Shown here in pieces: positions 1 to 6,059 of a DNA stretch of 24,967 nucleotides (position 1 is the stretch's first letter; every line of letters starts with the position of its first letter). The notes under the pieces are model-generated. The model had not been told where the DNA came from. It worked only from the letters and a program-made list of their open reading frames with translations, and did not search any database. Made by a program: the position numbers and the translations under genes. The stretch is from an uncultured Eubacteriales bacterium (GTDB lineage: Bacteria; Bacillota; Clostridia; Oscillospirales; Oscillospiraceae). The stretch spans positions 1 through 24,967 of the forward strand of contig UQYT01000036.1 in NCBI GenBank assembly GCA_900545405.1, written 5' to 3'.

Positions 1-229
1 GGCAGGACAGGCCAACGACCCCCTCCCAACGTATCGGCGCACACGCACCAAGCGAAAAAATAAAAAGGGGGAAACCCTATCAAGGGGTTTCCCCCTTAAA
101 CCCCATTCCTGATCTTTTGTGAGCATCAGGAGAGTTCCGCGCTCTGCGGAGCGCGGGCAGGGGCTCCGCCCCTGCACCCCGCCGCCTTTGAAAAGGCGGG
201 CGAAACTTTCAAACGCGCTTCGCGCAGGG
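1..229 (-). repeat. Inverted copy (left) of the composite repeat flanking spoIIIA
   Basis: Read on the minus strand, this stretch matches 4920-5143 nearly base for base. It has a GC-rich multi-hairpin module (137-227), a terminator-like hairpin (66-97), and then the first ~48 bases of the palindromic unit that is complete at 5096-5518 and 5551-5972. The hairpins include caggggctccgcccctg and ccgcctttgaaaaggcgg. The window edge cuts the unit, so more of it should lie to the left. No gene is seen here. Confidence 0.85.
47..97 (-). terminator. Intrinsic terminator, minus strand
   Basis: Arms at about 67-77 and 87-97 pair as a stem of G-run against C-run (agggggaaaccc side). On the minus strand it is followed by a long T-rich run, the complement of the A-run at 54-66. 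It is well placed to end spoIIIA transcription, but a counterpart sits in the other copy of the repeat, so it may simply belong to the repeat. Confidence 0.6.
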
Positions 230-233
230 CGCG

Positions 234-267
234 GAAAACCGGGGGCCCGATCGGGCTCCCGGTTTTT
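234..267 (-). terminator. Terminator-like hairpin after spoIIIAH
   Basis: An inverted repeat (aaccgggggcccgatcgg paired with the following gctcccggtt) lies just after the spoIIIAH stop codon. It is followed on the minus strand by a short T-run (ggtttt). It is the first candidate 3' end for the spoIIIA transcript. The flanking runs are symmetrical enough to work in both directions. Confidence 0.6.
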
Positions 268-269
268 AC

Positions 270-971
270 TCAGGGGGCGAGGGTCTCGCCGCCGCTTTCG
301 GCCAGCGCGTCGCTCTCGGGCAGCAGGGTGTCGGTATCCGCGCCCTCGCCCTTGCCGGCGTCCGTCGTGTCCTCGCCGCCCTCGTCGGCGGCGGTGTCCG
401 TCACCGCCGGGCTCGCCGCGGCGTCAGTCGTGCCGGTGCCCGAGGGCTTTATCTCGATCACCCGCAGCTGGTCCGCCGTGAAGTCCGTGCCCGTCGTCAC
501 CGCCTCGGTTATGCGCGCCACCGCCGCCTCGCTCAGGCCCTCCGCCGGCGCGGGCACCGCCACGGTCACGCCCTCGCCCGATATGTACACCACGCAGTCC
601 GAGAAGTCCTTCGCTATCAGCGTGTTCTCCAGCTGCGTCTCCAGCATCGACCAGTTCGCCATCGCCGCTATCGCGTTCATCGCGCTGTCTATCGTCTCCT
701 GCGACGCGCTCTCCGCGCTCGCCGCCGTCTGCAAGAGCCCCAGCGCCTCGTCGCGCGAGGTCTGGCGCGTCAGCCGCGCCTGGGCGAAGTAGTCGGAGGC
801 AGGCTCAGCGTCCGTGTCCGTGCCCAGCGAGGCCATGTTCTCGTCCTCGGCCTTTACCATGGCCGGGTCTGCCGCGCCCCAGCTGTTGTTGTACGACCAG
901 TTCAGATACACCGCCGCGCACACGAACAGCAGCACCGCCGCAATGATGATGTTACGTTTTACCTTTTTCAC
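270..971 (-). CDS. spoIIIAH: Stage III sporulation protein AH (SpoIIIAH)
   Basis: This is the last gene of the spoIIIA operon. SpoIIIAH is a mother-cell membrane protein whose extracellular ring-building domain binds forespore SpoIIQ to form the channel across the intermembrane space. The 233-residue product has a basic N-terminus and one membrane helix (about residues 7-24), then a helical and ring-building region (about 60-175) ending in QLRVIEIKP. A low-complexity Ala/Asp/Thr/Glu/Gly tail (about 177-233) follows. The start is GTG with gggagg 8 bases upstream. Length is close to the Bacillus subtilis protein (about 218), but the acidic tail is extra as far as I recall. Identification rests on sequence pattern and on position after spoIIIAG. 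Confidence 0.9.
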   Translation of the reverse strand: MKKVKRNIIIAAVLLFVCAAVYLNWSYNNSWGAADPAMVKAEDENMASLGTDTDAEPASDYFAQARLTRQTSRDEALGLLQTAASAESASQETIDSAMNAIAAMANWSMLETQLENTLIAKDFSDCVVYISGEGVTVAVPAPAEGLSEAAVARITEAVTTGTDFTADQLRVIEIKPSGTGTTDAAASPAVTDTAADEGGEDTTDAGKGEGADTDTLLPESDALAESGGETLAP

Positions 972-990
972 GTTTCTTGCCTCCCAAATT

Positions 991-1323
991 TTAGTCGCTC
1001 CGCTCCATGCTCAGCACTTTTATCCTGTCGCTGCCGAAGCCCGTGTAGGCGGACACCGCGTTCACGATGTCGAGCCGCACCCGCGCGCTCTCCGCGCCCT
1101 CGCACACCACCGCCACGCCCTCGTCAGAGTACAGCACGCTCACCCGGCCCGCGCCGGATACCTCTCCCAGCACGGCCTCCAGCCGCGCCTCGGCCTCGGT
1201 CCGGCCCTCGTCCGGCGCCGCGCCGCCCCCGCCGCCCGTCGGCCACAGGAGCAGTATCAGCCCCAGCAGCAGCAAAAGCAGCAGGTATTTGTATTTCCCC
1301 AGGGTCTCCAATGCCCGGCTCAT
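991..1323 (-). CDS. spoIIIAG: Stage III sporulation protein AG (SpoIIIAG), very short form
   Basis: SpoIIIAG forms the large ring of the SpoIIIA-SpoIIQ channel. The start is set by the ATGA overlap with spoIIIAF at 1320-1323. The 110-residue product has a single Leu-rich membrane helix (about 13-31), a Gly-rich linker, and a ring-building motif: an EARLEAVLGEVSGAGRVSVL half followed at once by GVAVVCEGA and DRIKVL. B. subtilis SpoIIIAG is about 229 residues and carries a beta-rich insert between these two halves. Here they are joined by only a few residues (YSDE). Operon position supports the call. The missing insert is reported as a finding. Confidence 0.88.
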   Translation of the reverse strand: MSRALETLGKYKYLLLLLLLGLILLLWPTGGGGGAAPDEGRTEAEARLEAVLGEVSGAGRVSVLYSDEGVAVVCEGAESARVRLDIVNAVSAYTGFGSDRIKVLSMERSD

Positions 1324-1802
1324 GTGCCCTCCTCCCAGCTCTGGCGCTCCGGCGGGATGCCGAGCTCCGCCTCTATCGCCTCCGAGAGCGCCGCCCGGCC
1401 GCCCTCTGGACAGCTCACCCGGCTCTCCCAGGGGTACCAGAAGCCCTCCTCGCTCCAGCGGGCCGTGACGGCCGCGTCCGCGGCGGAAATGCCCAGCGCG
1501 TCCGCTTTGTCCAATATATATGCGGCGCACTCGCGCTCTATGATAGTCCGGTTCAGCCTGTCCGCCTCCTCTCCCGCGCCCTCGGCCACGGCGCGCGCGG
1601 CCTCGCCGTAGCGGGCCAGCGCCTCGGGCAGGGCCTGCATGTCCAGCTCCACCACCGGCGAGAGCAGCGCCGCCGCCATCACCACGCCGCAGGCCGCGCG
1701 CAGCACCCGCTTCGGCCGCCCCTCCGGGCAGAGCGCCAGCGCCAGCGCGCAGAACACCGCCGCGCCCACCAGCGCCCTCAGCCAGCTCGTCAGCGCGCTC
1801 AT
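1320..1802 (-). CDS. spoIIIAF: Stage III sporulation protein AF (SpoIIIAF)
   Basis: Membrane protein of the mother-cell SpoIIIA complex. The 160-residue product has two closely spaced N-terminal hydrophobic helices (about 7-26 and 34-52), then a soluble domain containing the family-like stretch RTIIERECAAYILDKADALG (about 85-104), which probably adopts a ring-building-like fold. It is shorter than the roughly 206-residue B. subtilis protein. The start overlaps the spoIIIAE stop (ATGA, 1799-1802) and its stop overlaps the spoIIIAG start, so it is translationally coupled on both sides. Confidence 0.9.
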   Translation of the reverse strand: MSALTSWLRALVGAAVFCALALALCPEGRPKRVLRAACGVVMAAALLSPVVELDMQALPEALARYGEAARAVAEGAGEEADRLNRTIIERECAAYILDKADALGISAADAAVTARWSEEGFWYPWESRVSCPEGGRAALSEAIEAELGIPPERQSWEEGT

Positions 1803-2893
1803 CCGCTCACCGCCTTCGTCACCGAGATTATGGATATGAACAGCATCAGCGCCGCCGCGCCCACCACGCCCAGCACCATGCCGAACACGCCGCCCAGCTC
1901 GTTTATCAGCCCCGAGACGCGCTTGTCCGCAAACGCCGCCGCCAGCGCCGCCGCGGCCTTGTAGCAGAGATACCGCAGCCCCAGCATCAGAAACGGCACG
2001 AGGCAGACGGAGGCCGCCGCGATGAGCCCGAAGGCCCCGACCGCGCTCTTCAAGAGTCCCGCGCCCGCCACAACGGTGGAGGCCGCGTCGGAGATCACCC
2101 CGCCCACGACGGGCAGGGCCGCCGAGATGGCCGTCTTGGCCGCGCGCGAGGTCACGGCGTCCGCCGCGCCCGAGACCGCGCCGGTTATGCCGAGCCAGGC
2201 GGTGAAGGCGGTCATTATCGCCGTCGTGGCGATGCCCGTGACCTTGGTTATGAGCTTTGACGCGCCGTCTATCGCCGGGCTGTCGAGCGCCGCGGAGGCC
2301 GTCCGGGCCGCGAGGCAGACGTAGGCGAGCGGCAGCAGCAGCGTGCGTGCCGCGGTCATGAGTATGTCCATGAAGAGCGCCGTGGCCGCGTACTTCGCCG
2401 CCGCGCTGGTCACCGCGCCGCCCGCCGCCGCGGCGGCCGTGAGGCTCGGCAGCAGCGCGCGGGAGAAGGTCTGCAGATCGTCCAGCGCGGTGACGCCCGC
2501 GGCGATGCAGCTCCCCGCGTCCGAAAACGCCACCGCCGAGACGGCGAGGCAGCCCGCGAGGCCGACGTACCGCGCCGTGGAGCCGTCCGTGAAGGCCGAG
2601 GCCACGGAGCAGAGCAGCGCAATGGCCACGAGCTTTGCCGCCGCGCCCGCCGCCGGGCGCCAGAGCGAGCCGAGCTTGTCCCAGGCCGCGTCCGCGAGCC
2701 GGGAGAGCATGCCCTCCGGCTCCATCGCGTCCTCCACGCCGACGTCGCCGAGGATGTCCCGCGCCTCGTCGGGCAGGGCCTCCTCCGCCTCCGCAACGTT
2801 TAGCGCGTCGTAGAGCTCGTCCTGCGCGTCCGAGGCCAGCGCGGGGGCGCAGAGGACGAGGCAGGTAAGTATGCCGAGCACCAGCCGCCTCAT
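1799..2893 (-). CDS. spoIIIAE: Stage III sporulation protein AE (SpoIIIAE)
   Basis: Polytopic membrane component of the SpoIIIA channel complex, found in the mother-cell membrane that surrounds the forespore. The chosen start, ATG at 2893 (MRRLVLGILTC), overlaps the spoIIIAD stop as ATGA. The same frame stays open further upstream, but that part is inside spoIIIAD. The 364-residue product begins with a signal-like hydrophobic segment ending in APALAS (about 1-22). An acidic soluble stretch follows, then about seven hydrophobic helices with many Ala/Gly (about 75-364). B. subtilis SpoIIIAE is about 399 residues. Confidence 0.92.
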   Translation of the reverse strand: MRRLVLGILTCLVLCAPALASDAQDELYDALNVAEAEEALPDEARDILGDVGVEDAMEPEGMLSRLADAAWDKLGSLWRPAAGAAAKLVAIALLCSVASAFTDGSTARYVGLAGCLAVSAVAFSDAGSCIAAGVTALDDLQTFSRALLPSLTAAAAAGGAVTSAAAKYAATALFMDILMTAARTLLLPLAYVCLAARTASAALDSPAIDGASKLITKVTGIATTAIMTAFTAWLGITGAVSGAADAVTSRAAKTAISAALPVVGGVISDAASTVVAGAGLLKSAVGAFGLIAAASVCLVPFLMLGLRYLCYKAAAALAAAFADKRVSGLINELGGVFGMVLGVVGAAALMLFISIISVTKAVSG

Positions 2894-3276
2894 ACTATGC
2901 CCTCCACGGTGTCGAGCAGCGCGGAGACCAGGGGCAGGGCGCAGACCAGGGCCGCCGCGGCCCCCGCGAGCTCCACCGCCGAGGCGAGCTGCCCGCTGCC
3001 CGCGTCCTTGCAGGCCTCGGAGCCGAGCGCGCAGACGATGCCTATGCCGACGCACTTGACCACCGGCGTGAACAGCGCCGGGGAGAGGCCGGAGAGCTCC
3101 CGCGCCCGCTCCGCCGCGCCGAGGATGTCCTCCGCGAGCGACAGCGTGGCCGCGAGTATCGCCGCGCCCGCCGCGAGGCCGAGGCAGAGCGCGAGCTCGG
3201 CGTTCGATTTCTTCAGCAGCAGGGCCATGAGCGCCGCGCAGACGCCCACCGCCGCCGCCTTCGCCGCCAGCTCCAT
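2890..3276 (-). CDS. spoIIIAD: Stage III sporulation protein AD (SpoIIIAD)
   Basis: Small integral membrane protein of the SpoIIIA complex, 128 residues against about 133 in B. subtilis. Three to four hydrophobic segments are visible (about 5-23, 28-47, 60-76 and 95-115). The conserved-looking segment SPALFTPVVKCVGIGIV lies near residue 64. The start codon is one base after the spoIIIAC stop and the stop overlaps the spoIIIAE start. SpoIIIAC and SpoIIIAD are distantly related small membrane proteins in this complex. Confidence 0.9.
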   Translation of the reverse strand: MELAAKAAAVGVCAALMALLLKKSNAELALCLGLAAGAAILAATLSLAEDILGAAERARELSGLSPALFTPVVKCVGIGIVCALGSEACKDAGSGQLASAVELAGAAAALVCALPLVSALLDTVEGIV

Positions 3277-3277
3277 C

Positions 3278-3472
3278 TCAGAACATGAAGAGGCTCTTTA
3301 TGAGCCCGAAGAGCTCGCTTATCTTCTGCACGACGAGCACGAGGACGATTATGAGGCCCGTTATCGTCACCATGAGCGCCTGCTCCTCTCTGCCCGAGCG
3401 CGTCAGCAGGATGTTCAGCACGGCGACGAGTATGCCCACCGCCGCTACCTTGAATATGAGTTCGACCTCCAT
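3278..3472 (-). CDS. spoIIIAC: Stage III sporulation protein AC (SpoIIIAC)
   Basis: A 64-residue membrane protein with two hydrophobic helices (about 5-23 and 35-50) and a short polar loop (TRSGREEQ), matching the size (about 68) and layout of SpoIIIAC. The frame is open far upstream, but that part overlaps spoIIIAB. The ATG at 3472 has an aaggtgg ribosome-binding site 7 bases before it and begins MEVELIFKVAAVGIL, which fits the family. It lies between spoIIIAB and spoIIIAD as expected. Confidence 0.9.
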   Translation of the reverse strand: MEVELIFKVAAVGILVAVLNILLTRSGREEQALMVTITGLIIVLVLVVQKISELFGLIKSLFMF

Positions 3473-3492
3473 TTGCCGTCCACCTTTTCCTT

Positions 3493-3996
3493 TCAGTACA
3501 GGACTATCGCCAGTATCAGCCCCGCGCCCGCCGCGAGGCCCGCGCGGAGCCTGCCCATGACCTGGGCCTCCTGCGCCGCGCGCTCCGCCTCCCGCCGCAG
3601 CTCCTGCTCGCAGGCGCTTATCGCCGCGGCCTGCTCCTCCGCCCCGTAGCGGCCCAGGCTGCCGCCGAGGTTCTCCATGGCCGCCCGGGCCGGGTCGGGG
3701 AGGTCCAGCAGGCCCAGCGCGCGCCGCCAGATCTCCGAAAACTCCGCCCCGCCGAGGTTCTCCAGCCCGGCGCAGACCGCCGCGTAAAAGCCGCGCGCGG
3801 GCTCCGGGCCGTACCGCGCCAGCCGCTCCGCCGCCTCCGGCATGGGCGCAAGGCGGGAGACTATCTCGCCGCGCAGCAGCTCCAGTCCCGAGCAGAGCGC
3901 CGAGACGAGCCGTGCCCGCCGCCGGAGCCTCAGCGATTCCGAGACGCCCAGGGCCGCGAAGGCCGCCGCTATCAATGCCGCGCCCACAAGCCTCAT
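3493..3996 (-). CDS. spoIIIAB: Stage III sporulation protein AB (SpoIIIAB)
   Basis: Membrane-anchored component of the SpoIIIA complex, with similarity to GspF-type secretion platform proteins (family knowledge). The 167-residue product (B. subtilis about 171) has an N-terminal helix (about 3-21), a helical soluble region with LVSALCSGLELLRGEI, and a C-terminal helix (GLAAGAGLILAIVLY). The start is fixed by the ATGA overlap with spoIIIAA at 3993-3996. There is a gap of about 20 bases to spoIIIAC, which contains a good ribosome-binding site. Confidence 0.92.
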   Translation of the reverse strand: MRLVGAALIAAAFAALGVSESLRLRRRARLVSALCSGLELLRGEIVSRLAPMPEAAERLARYGPEPARGFYAAVCAGLENLGGAEFSEIWRRALGLLDLPDPARAAMENLGGSLGRYGAEEQAAAISACEQELRREAERAAQEAQVMGRLRAGLAAGAGLILAIVLY

Positions 3997-4883
3997 CCGC
4001 CGAGCACCTCCAATCTGTACCGCCGCTCCCCGGCGTGCCGCTCGATGACGACCGCCGCGCCGAACACGCCGTCCGAGAGCAGCGGGCGGTATACGGGCCG
4101 CTGGGCGAGCTCGCGCACACTGCCCGCGTGCGCCGTGGCGAGGAGCTTAACGCCGCAGCCCGCCGCGAGGCGCGCGGCCTCCGCGTCCGCCGGGGTGGTT
4201 ATCTCGTCCATGGCCAGCACCTGGGGCGTCATGGCGCGGATGAGCATCGCCGCGGCCTCGGCCTTGGGCGCGCCGGTCATGACGTCCGTGCAGGGGCCGA
4301 CGTCGAAGAGCGGCTGGCCCTCCCAGACCCCGGCGGCCTCGCCGCGCTCGTCGATGAGCGAGACGCGCCGCCCGCCCTCGGAGACGAGGCGCACCAGCTC
4401 GCGCAGCAGCGTGGTCTTGCCAGCGCCGGGCGGGGAGACGATGAGCGTGTCCGGCAGGCCGAGCTCCAGCAGCCGGGCGTAGACCTCCGCGGCGCAGCCC
4501 CGGTGCTGGCGCGGGATGCGTATGCCGAGCGAGGAGAGCCGCCGTATGGAGCGCACCCCGCCCTCGCGCACGACGGTCTCGCCGCAGAGCCCGACCCGGC
4601 AGCCGCCGCGCACGGTGACGAAGCCGGAGGCGACGCTCTCAAGCGCGGTGTGCGCGGAGGCGCGCGTGGCGTTTTCGAGCACGGTGTCGAGGTCGCGGGG
4701 CGTGACCGTGCGCTTGCCGACGGGGCTCTCGCCCTCGGGCATGGCCAGCGAGAGCCGCCGCCCGGCACGCAGACGCAGCTCCTCGGCCCCGGCGCGCAGG
4801 CTCTCGGGCAGGGCGAGCACGTCCGAGCGCATATCCAGCGGCAGCAGCGCCGCCGCGTTTTCAAAGCCTTCACTGTCTCTCAT
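3993..4883 (-). CDS. spoIIIAA: Stage III sporulation protein AA, secretion-type ATPase (SpoIIIAA)
   Basis: ATPase of the SpoIIIA channel, related to type II/IV secretion ATPases and acting on the mother-cell side. The 296-residue product carries Walker A PPGAGKTT (about 151-158) and a Walker B-like LAMDEI (about 223-228). The region before Walker A contains RVGLCGE (about 96-102) and IRIPRQ (about 121-126). B. subtilis SpoIIIAA is about 307 residues. An in-frame TAG lies only a few codons upstream, so ATG 4883 is the first usable ATG. No convincing Shine-Dalgarno is visible before it, and the flanking repeat begins within about 40 bases. Confidence 0.95.
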   Translation of the reverse strand: MRDSEGFENAAALLPLDMRSDVLALPESLRAGAEELRLRAGRRLSLAMPEGESPVGKRTVTPRDLDTVLENATRASAHTALESVASGFVTVRGGCRVGLCGETVVREGGVRSIRRLSSLGIRIPRQHRGCAAEVYARLLELGLPDTLIVSPPGAGKTTLLRELVRLVSEGGRRVSLIDERGEAAGVWEGQPLFDVGPCTDVMTGAPKAEAAAMLIRAMTPQVLAMDEITTPADAEAARLAAGCGVKLLATAHAGSVRELAQRPVYRPLLSDGVFGAAVVIERHAGERRYRLEVLGG

Positions 4884-4919
4884 GTGGACAATCTATTCGC
4901 GCCCCCGCCATGTTAGACC

Positions 4920-5143
4920 TGCGCGCTTCGCGCGCGTCTGAAAGTTTCGCCCGCCTTTTCAAAGGCGGCGGGGTGCAGGGGCGGAGCCCCTGCCCGCGCT
5001 CCGCAGAGCGCGGAATTCTCTTTATGCTCACATAAGCGCAGGAGGGGGTCCAAGGGGGAACCCTCGCCGGGGGTTCCCCCTTTTTTCTTTGCCTTGTGCG
5101 TGTGCGCCGTTACGTTGGGCGGTGGTCGTTGTCTTGCCCTGCG
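4920..5143 (+). repeat. Inverted copy (right) of the composite repeat flanking spoIIIA
   Basis: This is near-identical to the reverse complement of 1-229. It contains hairpins gcgcgcttcgcgcgc, cgccttttcaaaggcg, caggggcggagcccctg and cgcgctccgcagagcgcg, then a terminator hairpin, then the start of the palindromic unit. Together the two copies bracket the whole spoIIIA operon head-out. The stretch 4884-6059 has no gene I can support. Short open frames here follow the repeat and are not credible proteins. Confidence 0.88.
5052..5087 (+). terminator. Terminator-like hairpin inside the repeat
   Basis: The stem aagggggaaccc / gggttccccctt is followed by six T on the plus strand, which is textbook intrinsic terminator form. 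No plus-strand gene lies upstream within the window, because spoIIIA reads the other way. The mirror copy sits at 47-97. It therefore looks like a built-in part of the repeat rather than a terminator for a local gene. Confidence 0.6.
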
Positions 5144-5518
5144 ATTCGACCCCATTTCTTTGGTGCTTGCCCAAAGAAACGGTGTCGAGCCGCCAAAGAA
5201 AAGCGCTTTTTTACCCCGGCGGCTCCACCATTCGCGTGAGCGCTTCTGCCTCAGTTGTCGTTACTCATCTTCGCCCGACTTGGGGAGGGGCTTGGTGGTC
5301 GACCGGGCGCTCAAGTCAGCTTGACGCAGTCGGCTGTGATGTTGGGGCTTCGAGTCCGTGGGAGAGGTGGGCGGGACCCAACAGCTGCCGTGGCGGCACC
5401 CAAAAGCGCGTTTCTTTGGGGCTCCACCCCGTTTCTTTGCGCAAGAGCAAAGAAATGGGGTGGAACGGGCAGGGGCAGTGCGGTCTATTGCCTAATAAAA
5501 CGGCGCACACGTAAAAGG
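5096..5518 (+). repeat. Palindromic repeat unit, copy 1
   Basis: This unit aligns with 5551-5972 along its full length with scattered substitutions. The left arm carries ccccatttctttggtgcttg and then ccaaagaaa. The right arm carries the mirrored gtttctttgcgcaagagc and aaagaaatggggtgg. The centre contains gcgctcaagtcagcttga. The 3' terminal repeat of this copy is degraded (cggcgcacacgtaaaa) compared with copy 2. Confidence 0.85.
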
Positions 5519-5546
5519 CGCAAATTAGGGATTCGCCTTTCTTTAC
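5514..5546 (+). other. Linker hairpin between the two repeat units
   Basis: The arms aaaggcg (5514-5520) and cgccttt (5534-5540) flank a 13-base AT-rich loop and are followed by ctttac. The stem sits exactly at the junction of the two tandem units and could act as a weak terminator or an RNA-structure element. Confidence 0.4.
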
Positions 5547-5550
5547 GTTT

Positions 5551-5972
5551 GTGCGTGTGCGCCGATACGTTGGGTGGGGGTCGTTACCCTGTCCTGCCAT
5601 TCGACCCCATTTCTTTGGTGCTTGCCCAAAGAAACGGTGTCGAGCCGCCAAAGAAAAGCGCTTTTTACCCCGGCGGCTCCACCATTCGCGTGAGCGCTAC
5701 TGCTTTGGTGGTCGTTACGTTCCTCGCCCGACTTGGGGCGGGGGCGGGTGGTTGTCTGGGCGCTCAAGTCAGCTTGAGGCAGTCGGCTGGGATGTTGGGG
5801 CTTCGAGTTCGTGGGAGAGGCGGGTGGGACTGAACATGTCCCGTGGCGGCACCCAAAAGCGCGTTTCTTTGGGGCTCCACCCCGTTTCTTTGCGCAAGAG
5901 CAAAGAAATGGGGTGGAATTGGCAGTAGGGGGAGGGGCTTCTGCCCAAGAAAACGGCGCACACGCACAAGGC
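5551..5972 (+). repeat. Palindromic repeat unit, copy 2
   Basis: Second full unit, beginning gtgcgtgtgcgccg and ending with the exact reverse complement cggcgcacacgcac. The internal arms align as an imperfect inverted repeat of more than 100 bases, including the TTTCTTTG hairpins in both arms. Its right end lies just before the promoter of the UPF0371 operon. Confidence 0.85.
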
Positions 5973-5982
5973 AAAAATCTGA

Positions 5983-6011
5983 TTGAAGCCTCGGGGAGTT
6001 TGTTGTATGAT
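5983..6011 (+). promoter_or_regulatory. Sigma-70-type promoter for the UPF0371 operon
   Basis: The -35 ttgaag (5983-5988) and -10 tatgat (6006-6011) are separated by exactly 17 bases. The predicted start at about 6018 leaves a leader of about 40 bases before ATG 6060. The promoter begins only about 8 bases after the end of the composite repeat. Confidence 0.7.
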
Positions 6012-6059
6012 AAAGAAAGTGTGAAAAAGAAAAACAGGGGATCGGGAGTGAGCATACAC

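Larger units (their letters stand above)
5088..5975. mobile_element. Palindromic, MITE-like composite element with perfect 22-bp terminal inverted repeats
   Basis: Bases 5088-5109 and 5954-5975 are perfect reverse complements over 22 bases, with core tgcgtgtgcgccg / cggcgcacacgca. Inside are two tandem units (5096-5518 and 5551-5972; start-to-start distance 455). Each unit has imperfect inverted arms of over 100 bases, and the arms carry smaller hairpins such as tttctttgg / ccaaagaaa. No transposase or plausible protein is encoded and no target-site duplication is obvious. It could be a non-autonomous transposable element or a structured-RNA locus. The mobile label is inference. Confidence 0.6.

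Noticed and set aside
3473..4120. Long N-terminal extension of the spoIIIAC frame
   Set aside because: It overlaps spoIIIAB and spoIIIAA in another frame and reads as Arg/Gly/Ala-rich shadow; the true start is ATG 3472.
5096..5972. CRISPR array
   Set aside because: There are only two long tandem units with no short regular repeat-spacer pattern and no cas genes.
5811..6059. Upstream extension of the UPF0371 frame by 83 codons
   Set aside because: It reads through the repeat and the promoter at 5983-6011; family similarity starts at MHKIGFDN (6060).
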